Positions 38,716 to 48,927 of a stretch of 64,000 nucleotides of DNA are shown here, piece after piece. Made by a program: the position numbers and the translations under genes. Each line of letters opens with the position of its first letter. Position 1 is the first letter of the stretch. The notes beneath the pieces were generated by a model. The model had not been told where the DNA came from. It searched no databases and saw only the letters and a program-made list of their open reading frames with translations. Location of the stretch: assembly GCF_034353875.1 (NCBI RefSeq), contig NZ_CP133784.1, forward strand, positions 3,810,501 through 3,874,500, read 5' to 3'. This DNA is from Pseudomonas sp. MH9.2. Lineage in GTDB: Bacteria > Pseudomonadota > Gammaproteobacteria > Pseudomonadales > Pseudomonadaceae.

Positions 38716-38782
38716 CTTCGCGGACAAGTCCGCTCCTACAGGTGAAACGCAATCCATTGTGGGAGTGGGCTTGTCCGCGAAG
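38716..38782. repeat. REPIN between ureB and ureC
   Basis: CTTCGCGGACAAGTCCGCTC (from 38716) and TGTGGGAGTGGGCTTGTCCG (from 38758) are inverted copies. The element sits inside a transcription unit and could differentially stabilise the ureC segment of the mRNA. Confidence 0.85.
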
Positions 38783-38827
38783 GCGTCCGTTCAGATGAAA
38801 AATATCGGTCTGGCGAAATGAATCATT

Positions 38828-40210
<1,383 letters not shown>

Positions 40211-40233
40211 TACAGGGCTCGCAGGGTCAAAAA

Positions 40234-40536
40234 TCAGACAATCGGTTGGTGTACGGTGACCAGCTTGGTGCCGTCAGGAAAGGTCGCTTCGACCTGGATC
40301 TCCGGGATCATTTCCGGGATACCTTCCATCACCTGTTCGCGGCTGAGCAGGGTGGTGCCGACATGCATCAGCTCGGCAACGGTTCTGCCATCACGGGCGC
40401 CTTCCAGCAGTGCGGCGGAGATGTAGGCCATGGCTTCCGGGTAATTGAGCTTTACCCCTCTGGCCAAACGCCGTTCGGCAACCAGACCGGCGGTGAATAT
40501 CAGCAGTTTGTCTTTTTCGCGTGGTGTCAGGTCCAT
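40234..40536 (-). CDS. ureA: Urease gamma subunit
   Basis: This 100-residue subunit begins [20 protein letters not shown] and has the conserved [24 protein letters not shown] region and the ending [15 protein letters not shown]. It lies after ureD with about 108 bp (partly REP) between, and is followed by two acetyltransferase genes before ureB, the pseudomonad order. Confidence 0.98.
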   Translation of the reverse strand: MDLTPREKDKLLIFTAGLVAERRLARGVKLNYPEAMAYISAALLEGARDGRTVAELMHVGTTLLSREQVMEGIPEMIPEIQVEATFPDGTKLVTVHQPIV

Positions 40537-40573
40537 TGTTTAATCCGTTTCAAATGGGTCAGGCCGCCGCGAT

Positions 40574-40600
40574 CCTGTAGGCGCTGGCTTGCCTGCAATC
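40574..40600. repeat. Single REP unit between ureD and ureA
   Basis: CCTGTAGGCGCTGGCTTGCC followed by TGCAATC matches the REP core CTGTAGGAGCTGGCTTGCCTGCGATC with changes. A short GGCCGCGAAGCGGTC palindrome follows. Confidence 0.6.
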
Positions 40601-40644
40601 GGCCGCGAAGCGGTCGTGCTTTAAAATTGCATGAAGATCCTGCA

Positions 40645-41484
40645 TCAGGTGCTCCATATTCTAGGTGCAACCGCTTCGCGCCCGAGCAATGCCGGGCGCA
40701 GCAGCGTCCATAACTCGATCAGCCAGGCGCGTGCGTGCAGGGCTTCGTCAGCCAGGCAGCGGGCGACCAACAGGCCGGGCAATTGGGTCAGGTTACCGCG
40801 TACCGGGTTTTGCAGGTTGCGGCAGGTTTCCAGCAACTCACTGCTGGCCTCGCCGGTCATCAGCAGCGTGGCAAAAACCGGCTTGCCATCCAGGCCGATG
40901 GGCGAATCGAGCAGGCCATCGCCGCCTATGATTCGCTGGCGTTCGTGCCACAGCCATTGGCCATCGCGGCGAATATCCAGCTGCGATTGAAAATGGCCCA
41001 GGTCGAAACGCTCGCCACTGGCCGGGCGACCCAGCGCAACCATGTCCCAGTAGCACAGCCGCGCATCGCCTTGCAGCTCAATATGCGTGGTCAACTCGGC
41101 CTGGGCGGCGCTAAAGACGATGGTTTCCTGCGGCAGCCATTCCAGCGTGGCGCCCGCTTCAACGCGCAGTTCCAGCTGCTGGTATGCCGGGCTTGCGGCG
41201 CGGTACCACTTGGCGGCGCCGGGGCTGGTCAGTTGTGCCCACGCGTTTTTACCGACGGTGGCGCAAATATCGAGTCGATCCCCGCCGGCAATCCCGCCCG
41301 GAGGGTGAACAATGATGTGCTGACAGACCTGCGGACCTTCGGCATACAGGTGTTTTTGCACCCGTAGCGGGCCTTGATGCCGACGCATGACGGGCCGTGT
41401 GCTGTCACCGAAACGCCCATAGCCCAGCTCCAGCTCGGCATGCCAACTGGGGGTGAACAGCGCGGTGTGGGCAGGAAGGTTCAT
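40645..41484 (-). CDS. ureD: Urease accessory protein UreD
   Basis: This 279-residue protein has the UreD features [48 protein letters not shown] and [14 protein letters not shown]. UreD (UreH) binds apo-urease and recruits UreF-UreG for nickel insertion. It is 55 bp after urtE and precedes ureA on the same strand. Note that its partners UreE, UreF and UreG are encoded about 17 kb away. Confidence 0.97.
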   Translation of the reverse strand: MNLPAHTALFTPSWHAELELGYGRFGDSTRPVMRRHQGPLRVQKHLYAEGPQVCQHIIVHPPGGIAGGDRLDICATVGKNAWAQLTSPGAAKWYRAASPAYQQLELRVEAGATLEWLPQETIVFSAAQAELTTHIELQGDARLCYWDMVALGRPASGERFDLGHFQSQLDIRRDGQWLWHERQRIIGGDGLLDSPIGLDGKPVFATLLMTGEASSELLETCRNLQNPVRGNLTQLPGLLVARCLADEALHARAWLIELWTLLRPALLGREAVAPRIWST

Positions 41485-41539
41485 TCGTCGTTATGTGTAT
41501 GAGGTATGCAGGGAGACCGCACCTTAGCGGATTGGCGCA

Positions 41540-42238
41540 TCAAATTGTAACCAGACCACGAACCCCTTGCGTTTCCATGTCCTCGCCACGGCCTTGCTGG
41601 ACGATTTCGCCACGGGACATCACCAGGTATTGATCGGCCAGCTCGGCAGCAAAGTCATAGAACTGCTCCACCAACAAAATCGCCATGTCCCCACGTGCCG
41701 AGAGCTGTTTGATCACCGCGCCGATCTCTTTGATCACCGAGGGCTGGATGCCTTCAGTCGGCTCATCGAGGATCAGCAGGCGAGGGCGACTGGCCAGCGC
41801 GCGGCCAATGGCCAGTTGCTGTTGCTGACCGCCGGACAGATCGCCGCCGCGTCGTTGTTTCATTTGCAGGAGCACCGGAAACAGCTCGTAGATAAATGCC
41901 GGGACTTCCTTGGCCTCGGAGCCAGGGAAACGTGACAGGCCCATGAGCAGGTTTTCTTCTACGGTCAGACGCCCGAAAATTTCCCTGCCCTGAGGTACGT
42001 AAGCGATGCCCGCGTGCACCCGTTGATGGGGTTTAAAACCGGTGATGACCTTGCCTTCCCATTGCACCACGCCTTCCTTGGAAGGCAGCAGCCCCATCAG
42101 GACTTTGAGCAGCGTGGTCTTGCCCACGCCGTTACGGCCGAGCAAGCACGTTACTTCTCCGATTTTCACGTCGAAAGACAGGCCGCGAAGGATATGGCTA
42201 CCGCCGTAATACTGGTGGAGCTTGTCGACTTGCAGCAT
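41540..42238 (-). CDS. urtE: Urea ABC transporter ATPase UrtE
   Basis: This 232-residue LivF-type ATPase has Walker A GRNGVGKTTLLK, signature LSGGQQQQLAIGRAL, Walker B LLILDEPTEGIQPS and the H-loop LVEQFYDFAAEL. The sequence VDKLHQYYGGSHILRGLSFD at the start and TEGIQPSVIKEI separate UrtE from LivF. ATG 42238 is chosen over TTG 42256. It is 39 bp after urtD. Confidence 0.95.
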   Translation of the reverse strand: MLQVDKLHQYYGGSHILRGLSFDVKIGEVTCLLGRNGVGKTTLLKVLMGLLPSKEGVVQWEGKVITGFKPHQRVHAGIAYVPQGREIFGRLTVEENLLMGLSRFPGSEAKEVPAFIYELFPVLLQMKQRRGGDLSGGQQQQLAIGRALASRPRLLILDEPTEGIQPSVIKEIGAVIKQLSARGDMAILLVEQFYDFAAELADQYLVMSRGEIVQQGRGEDMETQGVRGLVTI

Positions 42239-42277
42239 AGGTAAGTTCTCAAGCAAATAGATGTGCAGGAATGTGCG

Positions 42278-43138
42278 TTATCGCCCTAAATACACTTCAA
42301 TCACCCGTTCATTCGTCTGCACATCGTCCAGCGACCCTTCAGCCAGTACGCTGCCTTGATGCAGGACGGTGACGTGATCGGCTATCGAACCGACGAAGCC
42401 CATGTCGTGCTCCACCACCATCAATGAGTGCTTGCCCGCCAGGCTTTTGAATAGCTCGGCGGTGAACTCGGTTTCGGCGTCGGTCATCCCTGCGACGGGT
42501 TCGTCGAGCAACAGCAATTGCGGGTCCTGGACCAGCAGCATGCCGATCTCCAGAAACTGCTTCTGACCGTGGGACAGCAGCCCCGCCGGACGATGCATCG
42601 AAGACGTCAGGCGGATGGTTTCCAGCACTTCATGGATACGGTCGCGCTGCTCGCCGGTCAGGCGTGCACGCAAGCTGGCCCACACGGATTTGTCCGTTTT
42701 CTGCGCCAGCTCCAGGTTTTCGAACACGCTCAAGGCTTCGAACACCGTTGGTTTCTGGAATTTACGGCCGATCCCCGATTGGGCAATCTGCACTTCACTC
42801 ATCTGCGTCAGGTCCAGGGTCTCGCCGAACCAGGCCTTGCCGTGGCTTGGGCGAGTCTTGCCGGTGATCACGTCCATCAGCGTGGTTTTGCCCGCGCCGT
42901 TGGGACCGATGATGCAGCGCAGCTCGCCGACGCTGATGTACAGGTTCAAATTGTTCAACGCCTTGAAGCCATCGAAGCTGACGCTGATGTCTTCCAGGGT
43001 CAGGATCGTGCCGTGTCGCGTGTTAAGGCCTTCTTCGGCACGCTGGCCGAGGCCGATGGCATCCCGGCTGGTGCCCGCGTCTGAATTCGGATCGAGGATC
43101 GGTTCGAGCATGAAGGCGGGTGTCGGTGTGGTTTTCAT
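42278..43138 (-). CDS. urtD: Urea ABC transporter ATPase UrtD
   Basis: This 286-residue LivG-type ATPase has an N-terminal extension of about 45 residues. Walker A is GPNGAGKTTLMD, signature LSHGQKQFLEIGMLL, Walker B LLLLDEPVAGMTDAE and the H-loop VEHDMGFVGSI. The signature LSHGQ in place of LSGGQ is characteristic of UrtD. ATG 43138 overlaps the urtC stop by 4 bp; longer starts lie inside urtC and are rejected. Confidence 0.95.
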   Translation of the reverse strand: MKTTPTPAFMLEPILDPNSDAGTSRDAIGLGQRAEEGLNTRHGTILTLEDISVSFDGFKALNNLNLYISVGELRCIIGPNGAGKTTLMDVITGKTRPSHGKAWFGETLDLTQMSEVQIAQSGIGRKFQKPTVFEALSVFENLELAQKTDKSVWASLRARLTGEQRDRIHEVLETIRLTSSMHRPAGLLSHGQKQFLEIGMLLVQDPQLLLLDEPVAGMTDAETEFTAELFKSLAGKHSLMVVEHDMGFVGSIADHVTVLHQGSVLAEGSLDDVQTNERVIEVYLGR

Positions 43139-44214
43139 TGCTCGCCCCTTTTCTTCAGCAGGCCAATCACGCCTTTGGGCAGGTACAACGTCACGCCAAT
43201 AAACAGCGCACCGAGAAAGAACAGCCAGTACTCGGGGAAGGCCACGGTAAACCAGCTCTTCATGCCATTGACCAGTCCGGCGCCCAGCAGCGGGCCGATC
43301 AGCGTGCCACGTCCGCCCAAGGCGACCCAAACGGCCGCTTCAATGGAGTTGGTCGGCGACATTTCGCTGGGGTTGATGATGCCGACTTGCGGCACATATA
43401 GCGCCCCGGCCAGGCCGCACAGTACTGCGCTCAGGACCCAGACGAACAGCTTGAAACCGCGCGGGTCGTAGCCGCAGAACATCAGGCGGTTTTCGGCGTC
43501 ACGCAGCGCGGTCAAGACCCGGCCGAATTTGCTTTGCGCCAGACGCCAGCCGACAAACAGGCTGCCCACCAGCAGGATCACGGTGGCCAGAAACAAGGTT
43601 GCCCGGGTGCCCTGCGAACTGATGCTGAAGCCCAGAATGCTGCGGAAGTTGGTGAAGCCGTTGTTGCCGCCGAAGCCGGTTTCGTTGCGAAAGAACAGGA
43701 GCATCCCGGCGAAGGTCAGGGCCTGGGTCATGATCGAGAAATACACGCCCTTGATCCGCGAGCGGAAGGCGAAGAAACCAAAGATCAACGCCAGTAAGCC
43801 GGGGGCCAAGACCACCAGGCACATGGCCCAGAGGAAGTGATTGGTCCCGGTCCAGTACCAGGGCAGTTCGGTCCATGACAAGACGGTCATGAATGCAGGT
43901 AACTCATCGCCTGCCGCTTCGCGCATCAGGTACATGCCCATGGCATAACCGCCGAGGGCGAAGAACAGTCCGTGTCCCAGCGACAGCAGCCCGGCGTAAC
44001 CCCAGACCAGGTCCAGCGCGACGGCAACGATGGCGTAACACAGGATCTTGCCCACCAGCGTCAGGGTGTAAGCCGAGACATGCAGGCTGTTATCGGCTGG
44101 CAGTAACGACAACAGTGCCAGTGCGACCAGCAGCACGAGCACGACTGCGCAGAGGGCCAGGGTGATTTTCGGGCCGGCCTTTTGCGCGGCCGTCACCATA
44201 AGAGGCTGGTTCAT
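43135..44214 (-). CDS. urtC: Urea ABC transporter permease UrtC
   Basis: This 359-residue LivM-type permease has about ten hydrophobic segments. ALDLVWGYAGLLSLGHGLFF is the conserved loop and QSKFGRVLTALRDAENRLMF is the coupling helix. INPSEMSPTNSIEAAVWVAL is a UrtC-specific signature. It overlaps urtB by 1 bp and urtD by 4 bp. Confidence 0.96.
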   Translation of the reverse strand: MNQPLMVTAAQKAGPKITLALCAVVLVLLVALALLSLLPADNSLHVSAYTLTLVGKILCYAIVAVALDLVWGYAGLLSLGHGLFFALGGYAMGMYLMREAAGDELPAFMTVLSWTELPWYWTGTNHFLWAMCLVVLAPGLLALIFGFFAFRSRIKGVYFSIMTQALTFAGMLLFFRNETGFGGNNGFTNFRSILGFSISSQGTRATLFLATVILLVGSLFVGWRLAQSKFGRVLTALRDAENRLMFCGYDPRGFKLFVWVLSAVLCGLAGALYVPQVGIINPSEMSPTNSIEAAVWVALGGRGTLIGPLLGAGLVNGMKSWFTVAFPEYWLFFLGALFIGVTLYLPKGVIGLLKKRGEQ

Positions 44215-45716
44215 CAGTCGATCACCCGTCCTTTGAGTGCGAAGAGCCCTTGCGGACGTTTCTGGATAAACAGAATGATCAGCGCCAGGATCAGGATCTT
44301 TCCGAGTACGGCGCCGATCTGCGGTTCGAGGATTTTGTTGGCGATGCCCAGCCCGAAGGCCGCCATCACACTACCGGCCAATTGACCGACCCCACCCAGC
44401 ACCACGACTAGGAACGAGTCGATGATGTAGCTCTGGCCCAGGTCCGGGCCGACGTTGCCGATCTGACTCAAGGCCACGCCACCCAGGCCAGCGATGCCTG
44501 AACCAAGACCGAAGGCCATCATGTCGATGCGCCCGGTGGGCACGCCGCAGCAGGCGGCCATGTTGCGGTTCTGAGTGACGGCGCGCACGTTCAGACCCAG
44601 ACGGGTCTTGTTCAGCAGCAGCCAGGTCAGGGCCACCACGAACAGCGCGAAGGCGATGATCACAATCCGGTTGTAGGGCAGCACCAGGTTGGGCAGTACT
44701 TGAATCCCGCCCGATAGCCAGTCGGGGTTGGCGACTTCAACGTTCTGCGCGCCGAATACCAGGCGAACCATCTGGATCAGCATCAGGCTGATACCCCAGG
44801 TGGCGAGCAGGGTTTCCAAAGGTCGGCCATACAGATGGCGAATCACCGTGCGCTCTAGCGCCATGCCGATAACCGCCGTGACGAAGAACGCCACCGGCAG
44901 CGCGACCACTGGATAGAACTCCAATGCTCCTGGCGCATAACGCTGGAACATCAGCTGCACGACATAAGTGGAATAGGCCCCGAGCATCAGCATCTCGCCG
45001 TGAGCCATGTTGATCACGCCCAGCAGGCCGAAGGTGATCGCCAGTCCCAGCGCGGCCAACAACAGAATCGAGCCCAGCGACAGACCGCTGAATGCCTGAC
45101 CGAGGATCTCGCCGATCAGCAGTTTCCGTTTGACTTGCGCCAGGCTGGTTTCGGCCGCCGTGCGCACACCCGCATCGGTTTCGACGGCGGGGTCGAGCAG
45201 GGTTTCCAAGCGTGTGCGGGCCAATGGGTCGCCGGTTTCACCCAGTAAGCGGACGGCTGCCAAGCGTACGGCCGGGTCGCCATCGACCAGTTGCAGATTG
45301 GCCAGCGCCAGGCTCAAGGCGGTGTGTACGTCGGCGTTGGTTTCGCTCGCAAGCTGCCGATCCAGGAATTTCAGTTGCGCCGGTTTCGCGCTTTTTTGCA
45401 GGTGTTGCGCGGCGCCCAGACGCAGCTTGGCGTCTGCGGCGAGTAATTGGTGACTGGCGAGGGCGGTGTCGACCAGCCCGCGCAGTCGGTTATTCAGACG
45501 GAGGGTTTTGGTTTCACCGTCGACGGTAATCTGACCTTGTTGCAGGCTATTGATCAACTCGACACGTGCCGGATCGGGCTGTGCGGCCCACGCTTCAAGC
45601 AATTTGGCTTGTTGCCCGGAATCGGCCGCAACGAAGTCGCCAGCATCACTGGCATGGGCTGCAAAGGGCAGCAGCAGCGCCACAGCGAGAATGAAGCGGT
45701 AAAAGGCAGTGGGCAT
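44214..45716 (-). CDS. urtB: Urea ABC transporter permease UrtB with N-terminal extracytoplasmic domain
   Basis: This 500-residue protein has a signal-like N-terminal helix (FYRFILAVALLLPFAAHA), then about 180 residues of HEAT-like alpha repeats (AVRLLGETGDPLARTRLE). The LivH-type permease core follows, from SLGSILLLAALGLAITFGLL through INMAHGEMLMLGAYSTYVVQ. The extra domain is usual in proteobacterial UrtB. The gene follows urtA after 149 bp containing a REPIN. Confidence 0.95.
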   Translation of the reverse strand: MPTAFYRFILAVALLLPFAAHASDAGDFVAADSGQQAKLLEAWAAQPDPARVELINSLQQGQITVDGETKTLRLNNRLRGLVDTALASHQLLAADAKLRLGAAQHLQKSAKPAQLKFLDRQLASETNADVHTALSLALANLQLVDGDPAVRLAAVRLLGETGDPLARTRLETLLDPAVETDAGVRTAAETSLAQVKRKLLIGEILGQAFSGLSLGSILLLAALGLAITFGLLGVINMAHGEMLMLGAYSTYVVQLMFQRYAPGALEFYPVVALPVAFFVTAVIGMALERTVIRHLYGRPLETLLATWGISLMLIQMVRLVFGAQNVEVANPDWLSGGIQVLPNLVLPYNRIVIIAFALFVVALTWLLLNKTRLGLNVRAVTQNRNMAACCGVPTGRIDMMAFGLGSGIAGLGGVALSQIGNVGPDLGQSYIIDSFLVVVLGGVGQLAGSVMAAFGLGIANKILEPQIGAVLGKILILALIILFIQKRPQGLFALKGRVID

Positions 45717-45745
45717 ATTGGTGTCTCACGTTCATCCACGGACTT

Positions 45746-45838
45746 TGTAGGAGCGAACTTGTTCGCGAAGGCCAGACAACGCGGTCGGTCAGGCACTCCG
45801 CGCCGCATGGCCTTCGCAGACAAGTCAGCTCCTGCAAG
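45746..45838. repeat. REPIN between urtA and urtB
   Basis: TGTAGGAGCGAACTTGTTCG (45746-45765) and CGCAGACAAGTCAGCTCCTG (within 45810-45838) form inverted arms about 45 bp apart. Its position after urtA fits the need to make far more binding protein than permease. Confidence 0.85.
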
Positions 45839-45865
45839 GCGAGCTGAATCAGGAATCAAACCGAC

Positions 45866-47131
45866 TTAGTTGCTCTTCACTGCATAGTCCGGCTTCTTGT
45901 CGTTGCCAGGGATGTACGGGCTCCACGGTTGCGCGCGGATCGGTTCCTTGGTCTGCCAGACCACGTTGAACTGACCGTCGTCCTGGATTTCGCCGATCAT
46001 TACCGGTTTGTGCAGGTGATGGTTGGTCTTGTCCATGGTCAGGGTGAAGCCCGACGGTGCGGCGAAAGTCTGGCCGGCCATCGCTTCGCGGACCTTGTCG
46101 ACGTCGGTCGATTTGGCTTTCTCGGCGGCTTGCGCCCACATGTGGATGCCGACGTAAGTGGCTTCCATCGGGTCGTTGGTCACCGCTTTGTCAGCGCCCG
46201 GCAGGTTTTTCTTCTTGGCGTAGGCTTTCCAGTCCGCGACAAACTTGGTGTTGACCGGGTTCTGTACGGATTCGAAGTAGTTCCAGGCCGCGAGGTTGCC
46301 CACCAACGGCTTGGTGTCGATACCGCGCAGTTCTTCTTCGCCGACCGAGAACGCAACAACCGGCACGTCGGTGGCTTTCAGGCCTTGGTTGGCCAGCTCT
46401 TTATAGAACGGCACGTTGGAGTCGCCGTTGACCGTGGAGATCACAGCGGTCTTGCCACCGGCAGAGAATTTTTTGATGTTCGACACGATGGTCTGGTAAT
46501 CGCTGTGGCCGAACGGGGTGTAAACCTCTTCGATGTCTTTGTCGGCAACGCCTTTGGACTTGAGGAACGACCGCAGAATTTTGTTGGTGGTGCGTGGGTA
46601 GACGTAGTCAGTGCCCAGCAGGAAGAAGCGCTTGGCGCTGCCGCCTTCTTCGCCCATCAGGTATTCGACGGCCGGAATGGCTTGTTGGTTAGGCGCTGCA
46701 CCGGTGTAGAAGACGTTAGGCGACATTTCTTCGCCTTCGTATTGCACAGGGTAGAACAGCAGCCCGTTGAGTTCTTCGAACACCGGCAATACCGATTTGC
46801 GCGAGACCGACGTCCAGCAGCCGAAGACCACCGCGACCTTGTCCTGGGTCAGCAACTGACGGCCCTTTTCAGCGAACAGCGGCCAGTTGGAGGCCGGGTC
46901 GACAACCACGGCCTCAAGCATTTTGCCATTGACGCCACCCTTGGCGTTGATTTCGTCGATGGTCATCAACGCCATGTCTTTGAGTGAGGTCTCAGAGATC
47001 GCCATGGTGCCGGACAGTGAATGCAGGATCCCGACTTTGATCGTTTCGGCTGCCTGAATAGTCCAAGTCATGCCCATTGCGGCAATCGAGGCGGACAGGG
47101 TGAAAGCTTTGATCAGACTGCGACGCTTCAT
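45866..47131 (-). CDS. urtA: Urea ABC transporter substrate-binding protein UrtA
   Basis: This 421-residue periplasmic protein has a twin-Arg-containing signal (MKRRSLIKAFTLSASIAAMG, cut near IQA/AETIK). The FmdD/UrtA motifs are TIKVGILHSLSGTMAISET, FGCWTSVSRKSVLPVFEEL and the late PSGFTLTMDKTNHHLHKP. Family members bind urea with high affinity. ATG 47131 has GGAG 9-12 nt upstream. First gene of the urt-ure block, with a sigma-54 promoter and NtrC dyad upstream. Whether export is Sec or Tat is undecided. Confidence 0.97.
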   Translation of the reverse strand: MKRRSLIKAFTLSASIAAMGMTWTIQAAETIKVGILHSLSGTMAISETSLKDMALMTIDEINAKGGVNGKMLEAVVVDPASNWPLFAEKGRQLLTQDKVAVVFGCWTSVSRKSVLPVFEELNGLLFYPVQYEGEEMSPNVFYTGAAPNQQAIPAVEYLMGEEGGSAKRFFLLGTDYVYPRTTNKILRSFLKSKGVADKDIEEVYTPFGHSDYQTIVSNIKKFSAGGKTAVISTVNGDSNVPFYKELANQGLKATDVPVVAFSVGEEELRGIDTKPLVGNLAAWNYFESVQNPVNTKFVADWKAYAKKKNLPGADKAVTNDPMEATYVGIHMWAQAAEKAKSTDVDKVREAMAGQTFAAPSGFTLTMDKTNHHLHKPVMIGEIQDDGQFNVVWQTKEPIRAQPWSPYIPGNDKKPDYAVKSN

Positions 47132-47193
47132 AGGGCCATCTCCATTCACTTGGGATTTTTAGTAGGGCGAATCAGAACACCTGAAAGCTTCTT

Positions 47194-47209
47194 AGCAAAG
47201 GCTATGCCC
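47194..47209 (-). promoter_or_regulatory. Sigma-54 promoter of urtA
   Basis: On the minus strand the site reads GGGCATAGCCTTTGCT. The invariant GG and GC have the required 10-bp spacing, and CA and TTGCT are conserved; it departs from TGGCACG at three positions. The predicted start near 47184 gives a leader of about 53 nt. Confidence 0.75.
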
Positions 47210-47263
47210 AGCTCGGGAAATGGAGCATATGCGGGGGGTATATCGGCTGAATATGGCAGGAGC

Positions 47264-47278
47264 GCACCACGATGGTGC
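47264..47278. promoter_or_regulatory. NtrC-type binding site upstream of urtA
   Basis: GCACCA-CGA-TGGTGC is a perfect dyad identical in form to the NtrC consensus GCACCA-N3-TGGTGC. It is centred about 87 bp upstream of the predicted start. A further half-site TTGGTGCGC follows at 47291-47299. The rest of 47132-47469 contains no ORF. Confidence 0.8.
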
Positions 47279-47394
47279 CGGGAAAAACCCTTGGTGCGCA
47301 GTTGCGGGTACAAACAGTGCGTGATCTGGAGGGGATCTGATGGCTCGATGCCAAGGGAGAGCAGCCTGCAACAAGTGTTGCCTGCCATAGCAAA

Positions 47395-47460
47395 GTGGGC
47401 CCTGAAACCGGGCGGGGGAGGAACTCATCAAAATCCCTCCCGCCAGGTATCAGGGCCCAC
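47395..47460 (-). terminator. Long two-part hairpin after the copper operon
   Basis: GTGGGCCCTGA (47395-47405) pairs with TCAGGGCCCAC (47450-47460). Inside, GGCGGGGGAGG (47411-47421) can pair with CCCTCCCGCC (47435-47444). It begins 10 bp after the stop of the PepSY gene and probably ends that transcript. Confidence 0.6.
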
Positions 47461-47469
47461 ACCTGCAAT

Positions 47470-48840
47470 CTAAGCCGTAGCGACGGATTTGGCAAAGCGC
47501 GAAAGAACTATCCGATCGAATAGGCACACCCCCACTAACGAAGCCCCCACCAGTGGAAACGCCACCCCCACGCCAATCATGATGATAATCGCGGTTTTCC
47601 AGCGTGGGAGGTCATGGCGCAGCGGCGGCACACCCAGGCCACCTTGCGGACGACGCTGCCACCAGATCACCAGCCCGCTGATGGCGCTGAGCAGCACCAT
47701 CAGGCAAATCAGGAAAATGATGAGCTGGTTGATCCAGCCAAAGAACTTCCCTTCATGCAGCATTACCCCCATTTCCGTGGCGCGGGAAACCGTGCTGTAG
47801 TCCTTCCAGCCCACATCGGCCAGCACCTTGCCGGTGTACTGATCAATGTGCAGGGTGGCATCGTTGCGCGGGTCGTCGGCGAACACTGAGACGGTGAACA
47901 CGCCATCGGCGGTGGCGGGTTGTGTGATGCTGTAGCCCGGCTCTATGCGATGCTCGGTAGCGATGTCGACGACCTGTTGCAGCGACAGCGTGGGCGCAGC
48001 GGGTGCCGACATGCCGCCGCCGTGAGCCATGTGTTCGGCATGGTCAGCGGACCGTGGCATTGGCGTGTTTTCCAGAGCCCAAGGGACGGTCTGGCGGGTC
48101 GCGGTATTGAGCTCACCGGCCTGTTTGTCGGACTTGGGGATATCGTTCCACATCGCCGCCGGGAAGGTGTTCCAGACATCGGCGAATTGCTTGCCCCAAA
48201 AGCCGGTCCAGGTCATGCCGCTGAGCAGCATCAACAGCAGCAACAGGGCGCCCCAAAAACCGGTCACCGCATGCACGTCTCGCCACAGCACGCGCCCGCG
48301 ACTCTTGAACCGCGGCCACAGCGCGCCTGACCCGGACTTGCCCCTTGGCCACCACAGGTACAGGCCCGACACCACCAGCAGAATGCCCCAGCCCGCGGCC
48401 AGTTCAATCAGCCGGTCACCGACTTTGCCGATCATGAGTTCGCCATGCAGAGCACGGGCGATGGCCTGCACGTTATTCCTGGCATCCTGCTCGCCAAGAA
48501 TATCCCCGCTATACGGGTCGATAAACACGTTCAGTTCGCGGCCTTCCTGCTGCATCACGAATTGCGCGCTGCCTTGGGCGTTCAACGGTGGCAGGTACTT
48601 GCTGACATGCGCCTGCGGATAATCGACTTGCACCCATTGTTGCAGTACATCGGCACTGAGTCGATGCTGGCCTGGCGTCACGTACAGCAGATCGCTGTAC
48701 ATCACGGTGTCCAGTTGAGGCTTGAACAGATAAATCATCCCGGTCAGGGACAGTAGAATCATGAACGGTGCGACGAACAGGCCGGCATAGAAATGCCAGC
48801 GCCATGCAAGGTTGTAGAAGGAGACGTTTGATTTATTCAT
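47470..48840 (-). CDS. PepSY-associated transmembrane protein
   Basis: This 456-residue inner-membrane protein has four main transmembrane helices and the PiuB/PepSY_TM pattern: an N-terminal WRWHFYAGLFVAPFMILLSLTGM helix, then a PepSY stretch (IARALHGELMIGKVGDRLIEL). Further features are WWPRGKSGSGALWPR and a C-terminal MLHEGKFFGWINQLIIFL region. Met/His-rich stretches (SADHAEHMAHGGGMSAP) suit copper. Family members sit beside TonB receptors and are thought to act in reduction or transfer of the metal at the inner membrane. Last gene of the copper operon; ATG 48840 has GGGAG upstream. Confidence 0.88.
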   Translation of the reverse strand: MNKSNVSFYNLAWRWHFYAGLFVAPFMILLSLTGMIYLFKPQLDTVMYSDLLYVTPGQHRLSADVLQQWVQVDYPQAHVSKYLPPLNAQGSAQFVMQQEGRELNVFIDPYSGDILGEQDARNNVQAIARALHGELMIGKVGDRLIELAAGWGILLVVSGLYLWWPRGKSGSGALWPRFKSRGRVLWRDVHAVTGFWGALLLLLMLLSGMTWTGFWGKQFADVWNTFPAAMWNDIPKSDKQAGELNTATRQTVPWALENTPMPRSADHAEHMAHGGGMSAPAAPTLSLQQVVDIATEHRIEPGYSITQPATADGVFTVSVFADDPRNDATLHIDQYTGKVLADVGWKDYSTVSRATEMGVMLHEGKFFGWINQLIIFLICLMVLLSAISGLVIWWQRRPQGGLGVPPLRHDLPRWKTAIIIMIGVGVAFPLVGASLVGVCLFDRIVLSRFAKSVATA

Positions 48841-48927
48841 GTGTAGCGCTCCCGGCGACATCATTTACAACACGGTTCAGATGGAACAAAGGAGCAGGCA
48901 TGCCCGCTCCTCTGGAGGCGCAGTGGT

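Noticed and set aside
37227..38798. 523-codon ORF on the plus strand opposite ureC
   Set aside because: ureC on the other strand has every active-site residue, and this frame is rich in Gly/Ala/Asp/His without a family resemblance.
45554..45859. 101-codon ORF on the minus strand between urtA and urtB
   Set aside because: Much of it is the translation of a REPIN (LAGADLSAKA-like peptide), which recurs as false ORFs in Pseudomonas.
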